This document shows, one piece after another, positions 1 to 7,820 of a DNA stretch of 64,000 nucleotides. This stretch comes from Bacteroidota bacterium (GTDB taxonomy: Bacteria > Bacteroidota > Bacteroidia > Chitinophagales > Chitinophagaceae): the NCBI GenBank assembly GCA_018266575.1, contig JAFEAE010000023.1, positions 682,001 to 746,000 on the forward strand, written 5' to 3'. Both the position numbers and the translations under genes were made by a program. The notes under the pieces were generated by a model that saw only the letters and a program-made list of their open reading frames with translations, was not told the origin of the DNA and searched no databases. Positions within the stretch are counted from its first letter, which is position 1. Each line of letters starts with the position of its first letter.

Positions 1-812
1 ATAAAAAGCAAATACGCCAATAAACGATGTACAAATTGTACAGTGATCTTATTGTCAATAAAATTTATTAGCAACGGAGATTGTTTGAACAAATATTCAG
101 GAAACCAATCGCCGTTGATTGTGGGCCATGTCGGTGCTGCATTTGCTGCTTTGTGCCCTGCCATCAATGCGCCAAACAACAGTTGAAAAAATAATATAAT
201 GATGATCCCCCAACTCCATTTACGCAATGACGGGTTTCGGATAATTTCTTTTTGAGGAACGAGCAACTGCAATGCAAACCAGAATGCATAGCAAATGAGG
301 CCAAGCGCCAATACAAAATGTATGGCAAGCTTTGTTGGCTTTACATAAATGGCATCTCCTGTTAACCCGCTTGCAACCATTATCCAGCCTACTGCACCCT
401 GCAAAGCACCAAGCAAAAACAAGGTCAGTAATGGCCTTATCATTTCCTGTTTCATCTTTCTTTTCCAAACCAGGTAAACAAAACCAATTATGAATACCAC
501 GCCAACCATTCTTGCCCAAAACCGGTGAAACCACTCCCAGAAAAAAATAAATTTAAAATCAGGTAACGTAAAATCAGAATGAAGAAGGTTGTATTGTGGT
601 GTTTGCCTGTACTTTTCAAATTCGGTTACCCATTGCTGTGAGTTCAACGGTGGAACAAAGCCGGTAATTACATCCCATTCTGTAATTGATAAACCAGATC
701 CTGTTAACCGAGTGATACCGCCGAGTATGACCTGCACCAACAACATAAAAACACCGATTAATACCCAGTTGGCGACTGCGCGGGAATTATTTTGCACTAA
801 TGATTTTTCCAT
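1..812 (-). CDS. ctaA: Heme A synthase (CtaA/COX15 family), partial
   Basis: Converts heme O to heme A for aa3-type cytochrome oxidases, in the inner membrane. The frame is open from an ATG at 810-812 to the window edge, so the C-terminus is missing (about 270 residues visible). Family features seen in the translation are an early membrane segment followed by GGITRLTGSGLSITEW, then EWFHRFWARMVG with a probable heme-ligand histidine, and near the edge a second histidine in ITVQFVHRLLAY. Several further hydrophobic segments match the eight-helix COX15 topology. It lies 50 bases downstream of the dihaem cytochrome gene on the same strand, so the two may be cotranscribed. Family assignment is firm; the lost end could not be checked. 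Confidence 0.93.
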   Translation of the reverse strand, partial: MEKSLVQNNSRAVANWVLIGVFMLLVQVILGGITRLTGSGLSITEWDVITGFVPPLNSQQWVTEFEKYRQTPQYNLLHSDFTLPDFKFIFFWEWFHRFWARMVGVVFIIGFVYLVWKRKMKQEMIRPLLTLFLLGALQGAVGWIMVASGLTGDAIYVKPTKLAIHFVLALGLICYAFWFALQLLVPQKEIIRNPSLRKWSWGIIIILFFQLLFGALMAGHKAANAAPTWPTINGDWFPEYLFKQSPLLINFIDNKITVQFVHRLLAYLLF

Positions 813-862
813 AACGCACGCAAAGGTAGTTCAGGCGGAGAAAAAAATAAGGAATGAAAAAA

Positions 863-1855
863 TTACAAAGGCTTTTTCTTCGTTGCGCTTTCTTTTGCTT
901 TTTGTATGGCTGCAAAAGGGCCGTATTTATGTTGTTGTTCAGAGAAAGTATCTGTGTATGGGCCGAAAGGATGGTCGAAAGGTTTTAATGCAATATCGGG
1001 CCAGTCTTTTGTAATGTCTTTTACCGGCCGTGGTTGGGAATTTACATAAGCTGCAACGTCCCACGCTTCTTCATCGGATAACTGTGTGTTTTTATACGTT
1101 GTACCAAACGGCATATTATCTTTTACATATCCTGCAAACCTCGACAAACGGTACAACCCCGCTCCGGTATTATAACTATGGTTTCCCCAAAGCGGCGGAT
1201 ATAAATAAGTGATGTTGCCTGCGTTAAATTTTCCCTGTCCATCCAAACCATGACAGGTCACACATTTCGTTTCATAAATTTTTCTACCCTTTTGTACATC
1301 AGCGGCCCGGTTTAAAAATGCAGGTTGATGAATGCCGCACCCTTGTGGTTTTTGCCCTTTAGGAACTTCTTTCCCAAGCCATTTAATATATACCAGTATA
1401 CTTTGCATTTCGCGGCTGTTGCTGTCTAAGCCTTGCCCATTAAGGCTTCGCTCCAGGCAATCATTTACACGTTGAAAAATATTTTCAACTGTTCCGCTCC
1501 TTTCACGGAATTTTGGGTAGGTAGAATACACTCCGCTATAGTTATTTCCCCATTGCTTTGTTCCTGCTTCCAAATGGCAGTTTTGGCAATTCATTCCGTT
1601 TGTGGTATGCGAAACTTTTCCATTCGGCCCAAGATAAAATGCAGTATTCATAATTAGTAACCTGCCGTACCTTATCATCTCCCCCTCATTATTATTGGGA
1701 ATCAAATTCGTATCCGGTGCAATCCAGGTATTTTCTTTTGAAGGTGGTGTTGGCTTTTGTGGATGAAATTTTTTTGTGAAGATTCTGTCAATTATCACCA
1801 CAAGAATAACTGTTACTATAATAAAGGTGATCCGGTTTGAAAAAAATTTCTTCAT
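863..1855 (-). CDS. Dihaem c-type cytochrome, thiosulfate dehydrogenase (TsdA)-like
   Basis: Probable periplasmic, membrane-anchored electron-transfer protein. From the chosen ATG (330 residues) there is one N-terminal membrane segment, then two class I heme sites: CQNCH at about 90-94 and CVTCH at about 198-202. The first domain carries the TsdA-type block NDCLERSLNGQ followed by a Ser-Arg-Glu-Met stretch. In characterised TsdA enzymes this family oxidises thiosulfate to tetrathionate or does the reverse. An in-frame ATG nine codons upstream (1880-1882) is possible, but the MKKFF start gives a cleaner anchor. Neighbouring YeeE/YedE and DsrE genes support a sulfur role. The actual substrate is inferred, and a generic dihaem cytochrome is the alternative. 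Confidence 0.82.
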   Translation of the reverse strand: MKKFFSNRITFIIVTVILVVIIDRIFTKKFHPQKPTPPSKENTWIAPDTNLIPNNNEGEMIRYGRLLIMNTAFYLGPNGKVSHTTNGMNCQNCHLEAGTKQWGNNYSGVYSTYPKFRERSGTVENIFQRVNDCLERSLNGQGLDSNSREMQSILVYIKWLGKEVPKGQKPQGCGIHQPAFLNRAADVQKGRKIYETKCVTCHGLDGQGKFNAGNITYLYPPLWGNHSYNTGAGLYRLSRFAGYVKDNMPFGTTYKNTQLSDEEAWDVAAYVNSQPRPVKDITKDWPDIALKPFDHPFGPYTDTFSEQQHKYGPFAAIQKAKESATKKKPL

Positions 1856-1893
1856 GAAATGATTTACAAGAACAAAGTTCAATATAGTAAAAT

Positions 1894-1928
1894 GTAAAAA
1901 GCAAGAAAAAATTTTTCTTGCTTTTTAC
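1894..1928 (-). terminator. Perfect 17-bp inverted-repeat terminator after the DsrE-like gene
   Basis: Bases 1894-1910 and 1912-1928 are exact reverse complements around one central base. The stem core is AAGCAAG/CTTGCTT with A and T tracts on both sides, so it can act on either strand. It lies just past the stop of the DsrE-like gene and before the cytochrome gene, which separates their transcripts at least partly. Confidence 0.75.
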
Positions 1929-1942
1929 TTCGGGGTTTTTAA

Positions 1943-2665
1943 TCAGCCAACAAAACAATATGCACATCCGTGTTCCTGCGCCCGGCCTACAGCCCACACG
2001 CCGGACGGAACAACCTGTATACCGGGAATCAGTCCGGCGATCCATTCTTTCTTAATATCTGCGGCATTGCCATTGGTTTCCATCGCAACAATACCAGTAA
2101 AAACGGTCAGTGCAGCATCGCATACACAGAACATTACGCCGCTTGCCATAAGGTCTTTTATTCCGATAGGAACGGCACCCATCACCGGCATTACAAAATC
2201 ATTCGGGCTTGTATTCCAGAATGGGTTACGTGAAGATAAAGCTGTTGCTGCGTCAGCAGCCCTGAAAGCGGGCCCCAATTCTCCGATCTTGAACATGTCT
2301 TTGAATTTGTATTTCGTCCAAAGGCTATCCTGCATAGCAAACGCAATTGCATTGTGCCTCAAAATCACAACTGCGGTGCAATCTTTTTCACCGGAGCCTG
2401 TTGCTGCATTCGTTAATAAAAAAACTTTGGGCCATGCAAAAGGAAATATGCCATGTGGCTCGGTAGTATCAAATACAATGCGGTGCTTGCCTTTTACTTT
2501 GTTGAACCACGCATCTGCATCGTCGGCCTGTTGTTTAAAATTTTTTTCAGCATCAGCTGCAAATGGTGCAAATAAAGTACCAAGGCTAAGTGCAGCAGCA
2601 CCGCCAGCAACAGTTCCCAGAAATTCCCTGCGGCCTGTTGCAAATGGAGAATCATGTGTTTGCAT
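1943..2665 (-). CDS. Tat-exported DsrE-family protein
   Basis: Predicted 240-residue periplasmic protein of the DsrE/DsrF-like sulfur-relay superfamily. The N-terminus has a twin-arginine signal (RREFLGT at about 12-18) followed by an Ala/Gly-rich hydrophobic stretch ending near AADA. The body shows the DsrE-like pattern of a lysine-phenylalanine-phenylalanine strand (KVFLLTNAAT), a segment AVVILRHNAIAF and a late cysteine pair (MFCVCDAAL). It ends in a Cys-rich tail (GCAYCFVG). DsrE-type proteins carry persulfides on cysteine; the Tat signal suggests it works outside the cytoplasm. It sits between the YeeE/YedE pair and a TsdA-like cytochrome. Exact function is unknown. Confidence 0.75.
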   Translation of the reverse strand: MQTHDSPFATGRREFLGTVAGGAAALSLGTLFAPFAADAEKNFKQQADDADAWFNKVKGKHRIVFDTTEPHGIFPFAWPKVFLLTNAATGSGEKDCTAVVILRHNAIAFAMQDSLWTKYKFKDMFKIGELGPAFRAADAATALSSRNPFWNTSPNDFVMPVMGAVPIGIKDLMASGVMFCVCDAALTVFTGIVAMETNGNAADIKKEWIAGLIPGIQVVPSGVWAVGRAQEHGCAYCFVG

Positions 2666-2861
2666 ACGTTGGTATTTTTAATTAGAAAGAAAAATATTAC
2701 TCGCGTGTCCCACATCAGGAAAATGTTTAGCAAAAGGTACAGGCTAAAATCAGGAGCGGTTTCAGGCGTGTACTAAACAAAGCCGGGAAAATTCCAAACG
2801 AAGAATGCTGTTTGATTTCCTAAAGAAAAGGTATGAAAAAAATTAGAATACCAATTAAAAA

Positions 2862-3383
2862 TTAGTGCGGAAGTATATTACGTACCAAGCCATAGAACCA
2901 GGTTCCTGCAATTGCGCTTATCAATGCTATAATTACAACAGTAGACCCTGCGCCGATCTGTGCAAACAACGGACCAGGGCATGCCCCTGTTAATGCCCAT
3001 CCGAAACCAAAAAGCAAGCCGCCGAAAATTTGACCCATGTTAAATTGTTTGGGATGAAATTCAATCGGCTCGCCGTAAATGGTTTTCACGTTGAATTTTT
3101 TTATGGCCCACACCGAAATTATGCCGACAACAACAGCAGAACCGATCACACCATACATATGAAAACTTTGAAACCGGAACATTTCCTGTATGCGAAACCA
3201 CGAAATGATTTCTGCCTTAACTAAAATGATTCCGAATAATAATCCAACAAAAAAATATTTAATGTTATGGTACCACGGGTGTTTTAATTCCGACTCATTA
3301 ATACACAATGAATCTAATGAACGCACTTCAAAATCGCTGTTTGTTTCTTTTATTATTGTTTGTTTTTTTTCTGCAATTTCCAT
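2862..3383 (-). CDS. YeeE/YedE family half-transporter, second subunit
   Basis: Integral membrane protein of 173 residues, about half the length of full-size YeeE. It has a cytoplasmic N-terminal stretch and about four hydrophobic segments. The signature FGFGWALTGACPGPLFAQ (about residues 122-139) contains the conserved cysteine that handles thiosulfate in YeeE homologues. It starts three bases after the stop of the partner gene, so they are translationally coupled. Together they probably form one sulfur-compound (thiosulfate or related) uptake channel; this is inferred from the family. A 196-base gap separates it from the DsrE-like gene downstream. Confidence 0.85.
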   Translation of the reverse strand: MEIAEKKQTIIKETNSDFEVRSLDSLCINESELKHPWYHNIKYFFVGLLFGIILVKAEIISWFRIQEMFRFQSFHMYGVIGSAVVVGIISVWAIKKFNVKTIYGEPIEFHPKQFNMGQIFGGLLFGFGWALTGACPGPLFAQIGAGSTVVIIALISAIAGTWFYGLVRNILPH

Positions 3384-3386
3384 TCA

Positions 3387-3956
3387 TTAAAATTTTAAGA
3401 TCATTGGAAGAATAAGATTTGCCATAATAAAACCACCCGTCATAAAACAAACTGTTGCAATCAAAGATGGCCATTGCAATGTTGATAAACCCATTATAGC
3501 ATGTCCCGATGTACACCCGCCGGCATAGCGTGTACCAAATCCGACTAAAAATCCTCCGCTCACAATCAATACAAATCCGCGTACAGTTAACAATCCCTGC
3601 CAGCTAAAAATACCTGTCGGCATTAATGCCGAATAATCATTTACATGATATTGCCGTAATTCATGAATTAGTTTTGGGTTGATGTTGATTGGTTCCGGAT
3701 TGTTCAGAATTGTTGCGGCAATAATTCCACCAACAAAAATTCCTGCCACAAAAAATAAATTCCATGCTTCCCGTTTCCAGTCGTATTTGAAAAAAGAAAT
3801 GTTTGCCGGAAAGCATGCTGCACAAATATGCCTTAACGATGAAGAAACGCCAAGCCTCTTGTTCCCTAATACAAGCAGTAGCGGCACGCTTAATCCGATA
3901 AGTGGGCCGGCAACATACCATGGCCATGGTTGTTTTATATGCTCTATTAAGTTCAT
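3387..3956 (-). CDS. YeeE/YedE family half-transporter, first subunit
   Basis: Integral membrane protein of 189 residues and the first gene of the pair. The signature YAGGCTSGHAIMGLSTLQW (about residues 143-161) supplies the second conserved cysteine motif of the YeeE/YedE family. Hydrophobic segments occur at about residues 14-30, 67-85, 115-138 and 165-185. Splitting of the family into two adjacent half-size genes is common in Bacteroidota. No promoter with a full TAnnTTTG element is visible upstream. Probable role is import of a sulfur compound feeding the sulfur genes that follow. Confidence 0.86.
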   Translation of the reverse strand: MNLIEHIKQPWPWYVAGPLIGLSVPLLLVLGNKRLGVSSSLRHICAACFPANISFFKYDWKREAWNLFFVAGIFVGGIIAATILNNPEPININPKLIHELRQYHVNDYSALMPTGIFSWQGLLTVRGFVLIVSGGFLVGFGTRYAGGCTSGHAIMGLSTLQWPSLIATVCFMTGGFIMANLILPMILKF

Positions 3957-4024
3957 AGACTAAAATTAGTGAAAGAAAGAATTACTAAGATACAAGGAAC
4001 AAGGTTCAAAGCACAAGAAATGAT

Positions 4025-4690
4025 GTGGATTATTTGCTTAACAATTTAGCACGCTTAGGCTTTAGTTTATTTATTTTTGAAAAAAATCTTTTGCTGAAAA
4101 TCTTTTATCAACCAAAATTAATTGAGGCCGGTTGTGATGAAGCAGGCCGCGGATGCTTTGCTGGTCCTGTTTTTGCTGCTGCCGTGATCCTGCCTGAAGG
4201 TTTTTTTCATCCGTTACTTAACGATTCTAAGCAGGTTACAGAGGTGAACAGAAATGAATTAAGGGCTTATATTGAAAAAAATGCGCTTGATTTTTCCGTT
4301 GCAATGGTAGATAATGAAGAGATCGATCAGATCAACATCCTGAAAGCTTCTTTCAAAGCAATGCACAAGGCACTGGATCAGCTAAAACAAAAACCGGGGT
4401 TCCTGTTGATAGACGGGAATCGGTTTACCCCATATAAAAAAATCCCGTATCAATGCATCGTGCAGGGAGATGCCTTGTATGCATCAATTGCAGCAGCAAG
4501 TATTCTTGCCAAAACATACCGGGACGAATATATGCGCAAACTCCATGAAGAATTTCCACAATACAAGTGGAGTAGCAATAAAGGTTACGGAACAGCAGAA
4601 CACAGGAAAGCTATTGAAGAATTCGGCTTGTGTAAATACCATCGCAGGAGTTTTGATATTTTGCCATCACAATTAAACATTTTTGAATGA
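4025..4690 (+). CDS. rnhB: Ribonuclease HII
   Basis: Cleaves RNA in RNA-DNA hybrids and removes misincorporated ribonucleotides. The active-site block is CDEAGRGCFAGPVFAAAV, with the catalytic Asp-Glu, and later KTYRDEYM and the NKGYGTAEHRKA motif typical of bacterial RNase HII. The listed start is GTG at 4025, which gives 221 residues. The family usually begins close to LKIFYQPKLIEAGCDEAG, so an in-frame TTG at 4091 (199 residues) is at least as likely. The gene overlaps the following acetyltransferase by four bases (ATGA), so they form an operon. Confidence 0.93.
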   Translation: MDYLLNNLARLGFSLFIFEKNLLLKIFYQPKLIEAGCDEAGRGCFAGPVFAAAVILPEGFFHPLLNDSKQVTEVNRNELRAYIEKNALDFSVAMVDNEEIDQINILKASFKAMHKALDQLKQKPGFLLIDGNRFTPYKKIPYQCIVQGDALYASIAAASILAKTYRDEYMRKLHEEFPQYKWSSNKGYGTAEHRKAIEEFGLCKYHRRSFDILPSQLNIFE

Positions 4691-5283
4691 TTGTTTTTCC
4701 TGAAAATATTTCATTGGAAGATGAACGTGTTTTACTTCGTCCTTTGCAGGAAAATGATATTGAGTTTTTTTTGCCTTTCGCAATGAATGAACCGGAAACC
4801 TGGTATTATTCATTGGTCAGCCCGGCCGGCGAAGAAGGAATGAAAAAATATATTTCAACCACTATCAGGCAACGCGCCGCTAAAAAAGAATATCCGTTTA
4901 TAGTATTCGATAAAAAAGAAAACAAATATGCAGGCAGTACACGTTTTTATGATATACAATTAAACAATCTATCTACACAATTGGGTTATACCTGGTATGG
5001 AAAAGAATTCAGGCGAAGCGGGTTGAACAGGCATTGCAAATTATTAATGCTCACTTATGCATTTGAAAATTGGGGAATGGAGCGTGTGGAATTCAGGGCA
5101 GATGCAAGGAATGAAAAATCGGTGAATGCTATGAAAGCCATCGGCTGTGTTGTAGAAGGGATTTTACGAAGCCACAGCACGATTGAAGCTGGTGGCAGAC
5201 GCGACAGCATTATTCTTTCCATATTAAAAAATGAATGGTTCGGCGGAGTGAAGCAGCGGTTGATCGAGAAAATCGACTATTGA
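4687..5283 (+). CDS. GNAT-family N-acetyltransferase (RimJ/RimL-like)
   Basis: Predicted acetyl-CoA-dependent acetyltransferase of 198 residues. It starts with the RimJ/RimL layout (LEDERVLLRPLQENDIEFF). The acetyl-CoA-binding region around GYTWYGKEFRRSGLNRHCKL is followed by VEFRADARNEKSVNAMKAIG and GILRSHS, which match this subfamily closely. The ATG overlaps the stop of rnhB. The acceptor substrate (protein N-terminus, aminoglycoside or small molecule) cannot be told from sequence. Confidence 0.85.
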   Translation: MIVFPENISLEDERVLLRPLQENDIEFFLPFAMNEPETWYYSLVSPAGEEGMKKYISTTIRQRAAKKEYPFIVFDKKENKYAGSTRFYDIQLNNLSTQLGYTWYGKEFRRSGLNRHCKLLMLTYAFENWGMERVEFRADARNEKSVNAMKAIGCVVEGILRSHSTIEAGGRRDSIILSILKNEWFGGVKQRLIEKIDY

Positions 5284-5400
5284 GAATTAGGAATAAGAAA
5301 AGGGTTTATGATTTATTGCCGAATAAATTAAACCTGATAAAATATTTAAGCAATCTTCTATTTACAGACTTTCTTATTCCTCTTTTTTTATTTCTGATTT
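5284..5400. repeat. Palindromic intergenic element, family A/B, copy 1
   Basis: Lies between two convergent genes. AGGAATAAGAAA at 5289-5300 and TTTCTTATTCCT at 5370-5381 are exact inverted repeats around an AT-rich interior. The block GAAAAGGGTTTATGAT (5297-5312) matches 14 of 16 bases with GAAAGGGGCTTATGAT at 7701-7716. TTATTTCTGATTT at 5388-5400 is the exact reverse complement of 7681-7693. The right end covers the stop codon of the Sua5/YciO gene. It could serve as a bidirectional terminator. Confidence 0.65.
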
Positions 5401-6008
5401 AAATTTTCCCACACACCAAATCCCTCTCTCAACACAATCGGTTCGTCACTGGTACAATCAATAACTGTTGAAGGTACCATTCCGCCAATTCCACCATCAA
5501 CAACAATATCAACCAGGTTTTTAAAATTTGCTTCGATCAGTTCCGGGTCGGTATATTCTTCCACCATTTCGCCGGGCAATGATGCACTCAAAATCGGATG
5601 GGTTAATTCTTTCACAATCGATCTCGCAATATTATTATCGGGCACACGCAGGCCGATCGTGTCTTTTTTGCTTTTCAAAATTTTCGGTACCTGTTTGCTT
5701 GCCGGTAAAATAAATGTGTATGGCCCGGGAAGCTTACTTTTTAATAAACGATATAAAGGAGTAGAAATGCTTTTTGTGTAAATACTCAAATCACTGAGGT
5801 CATAACAAATAAATGATAACTGCGCTTTTTCAACAGGAATGTTTTTGATCCGGCAGATACGCTCTATAGCTTTATGTTCAAGGATATTGCACCCCAAACC
5901 ATAAATCGTATCCGTTGGGTAAATGATAACGCCACCATCCTGCAGGCATTCAACGATGGTACGTATATTTCTTGGTTGCGGATTATCGGGGTGAAGATGC
6001 AATAACAT
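5388..6008 (-). CDS. L-threonylcarbamoyladenylate synthase-like protein (Sua5/YciO/YrdC family)
   Basis: Members of this family make threonylcarbamoyl-AMP from threonine, bicarbonate and ATP for the t6A37 modification of tRNA. The N-terminal motif VIIYPTDTIYGLGCNI (about residues 27-42), the segment RICRIKN, KLPGPYTFIL and the late SLPGEM/PSTVID blocks all match. At 206 residues it is a stand-alone YrdC domain closest to the YciO subgroup, whose physiological role is less certain than that of TsaC. The gene is convergent with the upstream acetyltransferase. Confidence 0.85.
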   Translation of the reverse strand: MLLHLHPDNPQPRNIRTIVECLQDGGVIIYPTDTIYGLGCNILEHKAIERICRIKNIPVEKAQLSFICYDLSDLSIYTKSISTPLYRLLKSKLPGPYTFILPASKQVPKILKSKKDTIGLRVPDNNIARSIVKELTHPILSASLPGEMVEEYTDPELIEANFKNLVDIVVDGGIGGMVPSTVIDCTSDEPIVLREGFGVWENLNQK

Positions 6009-6089
6009 ATAACAAGTTAGTAAAAACCGTTGAGGAATTCCACCCGGTTGATTGTCGTGATCGCAACATTTCTTTAACGCTATTCATAT

Positions 6090-6097
6090 TATTTTTG
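6090..6097 (+). promoter_or_regulatory. Candidate -7 promoter element (TAnnTTTG)
   Basis: TATTTTTG is an exact match to the Bacteroidota primary sigma factor -7 element, 16 bases before the ATG of the cupin-like gene. No clear TTG-type -33 element lies at the expected distance, so the call rests on one box. Confidence 0.4.
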
Positions 6098-6113
6098 CAT
6101 AAATTTTTGAACT

Positions 6114-7004
6114 ATGCAATTGAAGCCCGTCGACAAAGTAGAAAGCATCAGTCACGAAGATTTTAAAAACGGCTATTATAATCCGATGAAACCGTTGATC
6201 ATAACCAATTTGTCGAAACAATGGCCAGCTTACAACAAGTGGAACTGGGATTATTTTAAATCCATAGTTGGTGAAGTGAAAGTTGGTTTATACAACAACG
6301 TAAAAAGTGATGCATATACACCGATCAATACGGCAGATGATTACATGAAATTCGGGGAGTATATTGATATGGTAAAAAAAGGGCCTGCAGAGTGGCGGAT
6401 ATTTTTGTTTAATATTTTCGAGCATGCTCCGCAGATCACCAGGGATTTTACCTGGCCGGAAGAATTGATGACAGGATTTGTAAAACGCTACCCGATGTTA
6501 TTCGTGGGAGGCCAGGGATCGGTTACGCACATGCATTTTGACATCGACCTCTCGCATATTTTACATACACAATTTATAGGCAGAAAGAGAGTATTGTTGT
6601 TTCCGTTTGAAGAACAACACAAACTTTACCGCAAACCCTGGGAAGTGTTGAGCCTTGTGAATTTTGAAAGATATTTTGACAAAGAAAACAACAAGCTCGA
6701 TCTGAAAAATTTTCCTGCTCTTGAGTTAGCTAAGGGTTATGAAGTGATCATGGAGCATGGCGACACACTGTTTATGCCTGCAGGTTATTGGCACCACATG
6801 GAATATCTTGACAGTGGTTTTGCCATGAGTTTGCGTGCTTTGCAATCATCAGTAACAGGAAAATTAAAAGGGGCATGGAACCTTTTCGGTATGCGCAATA
6901 TAGATACCCTCATGAAAAAAACAGCGCCGCATTGGTGGTACGACAGAAAAAAAGACAAGACACTCCAGGCTGCGGCCAGAGAGCTTCAGATTGCAGGCCA
7001 GTAG
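6114..7004 (+). CDS. Cupin-like (JmjC-type) Fe(II)/2-oxoglutarate hydroxylase
   Basis: Predicted soluble oxygenase of 296 residues in the cupin_8/FIH-like family. The iron-binding facial triad is visible: H141 and D143 in HMHFD, and the distal histidine at H227 or H228 in AGYWHHMEY. The lysine/arginine expected to bind 2-oxoglutarate probably falls in FIGRKRVLLFP. Family members hydroxylate amino-acid side chains of proteins, including ribosomal proteins; the target here is unknown. It is a single-gene unit preceded by a good -7 box. Confidence 0.85.
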   Translation: MQLKPVDKVESISHEDFKNGYYNPMKPLIITNLSKQWPAYNKWNWDYFKSIVGEVKVGLYNNVKSDAYTPINTADDYMKFGEYIDMVKKGPAEWRIFLFNIFEHAPQITRDFTWPEELMTGFVKRYPMLFVGGQGSVTHMHFDIDLSHILHTQFIGRKRVLLFPFEEQHKLYRKPWEVLSLVNFERYFDKENNKLDLKNFPALELAKGYEVIMEHGDTLFMPAGYWHHMEYLDSGFAMSLRALQSSVTGKLKGAWNLFGMRNIDTLMKKTAPHWWYDRKKDKTLQAAARELQIAGQ

Positions 7005-7504
7005 CGGGTTTCAGCAAAATAGAAAGTTCGTAGAAATACTTTATTTATTATTTTGACATAAAAACTTTGAAAAAAATATTGCTTTTTAAAGAAACAGTCT
7101 TTATTTTTACCATGCTTATGAGTTGAACAGGTACATAACTAATCATAAGCGCTTCCCTCAGAACCAAGTCCAATCCAATTTCTATTAAATGATCAGAGTA
7201 TAATACGGCGTGTTATGCCGATATATTCGCCCCCATCTGTCGCGCTATCCTCAACCCTTTAAACCACTATTTGCCGCCCCTTTACAATTGTTGTTGTACA
7301 ACCCGTTAAAAATTGTCTGTTTAGCATTTTTATTTTTATGCGCAGTTATAAATTATCAGGAAAATTGGTGGTTGCAACAAATACATCTGTTTTATTTTAA
7401 AAGAAGTTTGACATCAATTGAAATAGTCTCTGACAACAGAAGCAATTGATGAGGAAAAGATTTCGGAATCTGTTGAAGAGATAAAGAAAAATACGATTGG
7501 CACA

Positions 7505-7558
7505 ATGAATTTTAAACAAACATATTTGACCTCTTTCTTTTTGTGGTTTCAGAGGTAA
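7505..7558 (+). other. Possible 17-residue leader peptide rich in aromatic residues
   Basis: ATG at 7505 opens MNFKQTYLTSFFLWFQR with TAA at 7556-7558. The frame carries four Phe, one Tyr and one Trp codon. A short stem (ACCTCT 7529-7534 with AGAGGT 7551-7556) encloses the Phe/Trp codons, and a terminator starts seven bases after the stop. This is the layout of an amino-acid attenuator, but no biosynthetic gene follows on this strand. It may be an orphaned attenuator or coincidence. Confidence 0.3.
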
Positions 7559-7564
7559 GCACAG

Positions 7565-7596
7565 GCCGGCGATGTCTATCGCTGGCTCTTTTTTTT
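7565..7596 (+). terminator. Rho-independent terminator
   Basis: GCCGGCG (7565-7571) pairs with CGCTGGC (7580-7586) with one G-U pair, followed by a long T tract. It terminates plus-strand transcription that must begin somewhere in the gene-free stretch upstream. Confidence 0.7.
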
Positions 7597-7651
7597 AATT
7601 GATTTACCCTGGATCAAAGAATTTAAAACTGTGAAAAAACCGACAAAAATT

Positions 7652-7670
7652 AGCCCCGCAACGCGGGGCT
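7652..7670. terminator. Bidirectional terminator hairpin
   Basis: AGCCCCGC (7652-7659) and GCGGGGCT (7663-7670) form a perfect 8-bp stem with a three-base loop. A TTTTGTATTTT tract follows on the plus strand and TAATTTTTG on the minus strand. It is well placed to end the minus-strand korB transcript. Confidence 0.72.
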
Positions 7671-7680
7671 TTTGTATTTT

Positions 7681-7814
7681 AAATCAGAAATAAGGAGTGA
7701 GAAAGGGGCTTATGATAATATAAGCCTGGTGAATTTAAAATGGAAAAAGATAAGATAATAAGAAACATATTTACACCTGCAGGTTTTCTAAGTCCTTATT
7801 TTATGTTTCTTATT
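7681..7814. repeat. Palindromic intergenic element, family A/B, copy 2
   Basis: A nested inverted repeat. AATAAGAAACATA (7757-7769) pairs exactly with TATGTTTCTTATT (7802-7814), and AAATAAGGA (7688-7696) pairs with TCCTTATTT (7793-7801). It shares sequence blocks with the element at 5284-5400 and ends seven bases before the korB stop. Confidence 0.62.
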
Positions 7815-7820
7815 TCTCAT

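Larger units (their letters stand above)
7005..7820. other. 816-bp region without a convincing gene
   Basis: Contains no frame with protein-like composition longer than about 20 residues. The 79-codon frame at 7210-7449 has unlikely composition and no homologous look. What is present, left to right: an AT-rich stretch, a 17-codon leader-like frame (7505-7558), a terminator at 7565-7596, a second terminator at 7652-7670, and a palindromic element at 7681-7814. The first half may hold a small RNA or the decayed start of an operon; I cannot identify either. Confidence 0.6.

Noticed and set aside
220..534. A minus-strand frame of 104 codons near the left edge
   Set aside because: It is a shifted frame inside heme A synthase, whose true frame runs from 812 to the edge with clear family motifs.
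2067..2681. A 204-codon plus-strand frame
   Set aside because: It is the reverse complement of the DsrE-like gene, which has a Tat signal and coherent structure.
7210..7449. A 79-codon plus-strand frame in the gene-free stretch
   Set aside because: Composition is unlike neighbouring genes, there is no recognisable motif or promoter, and it lies in AT-rich non-coding sequence.
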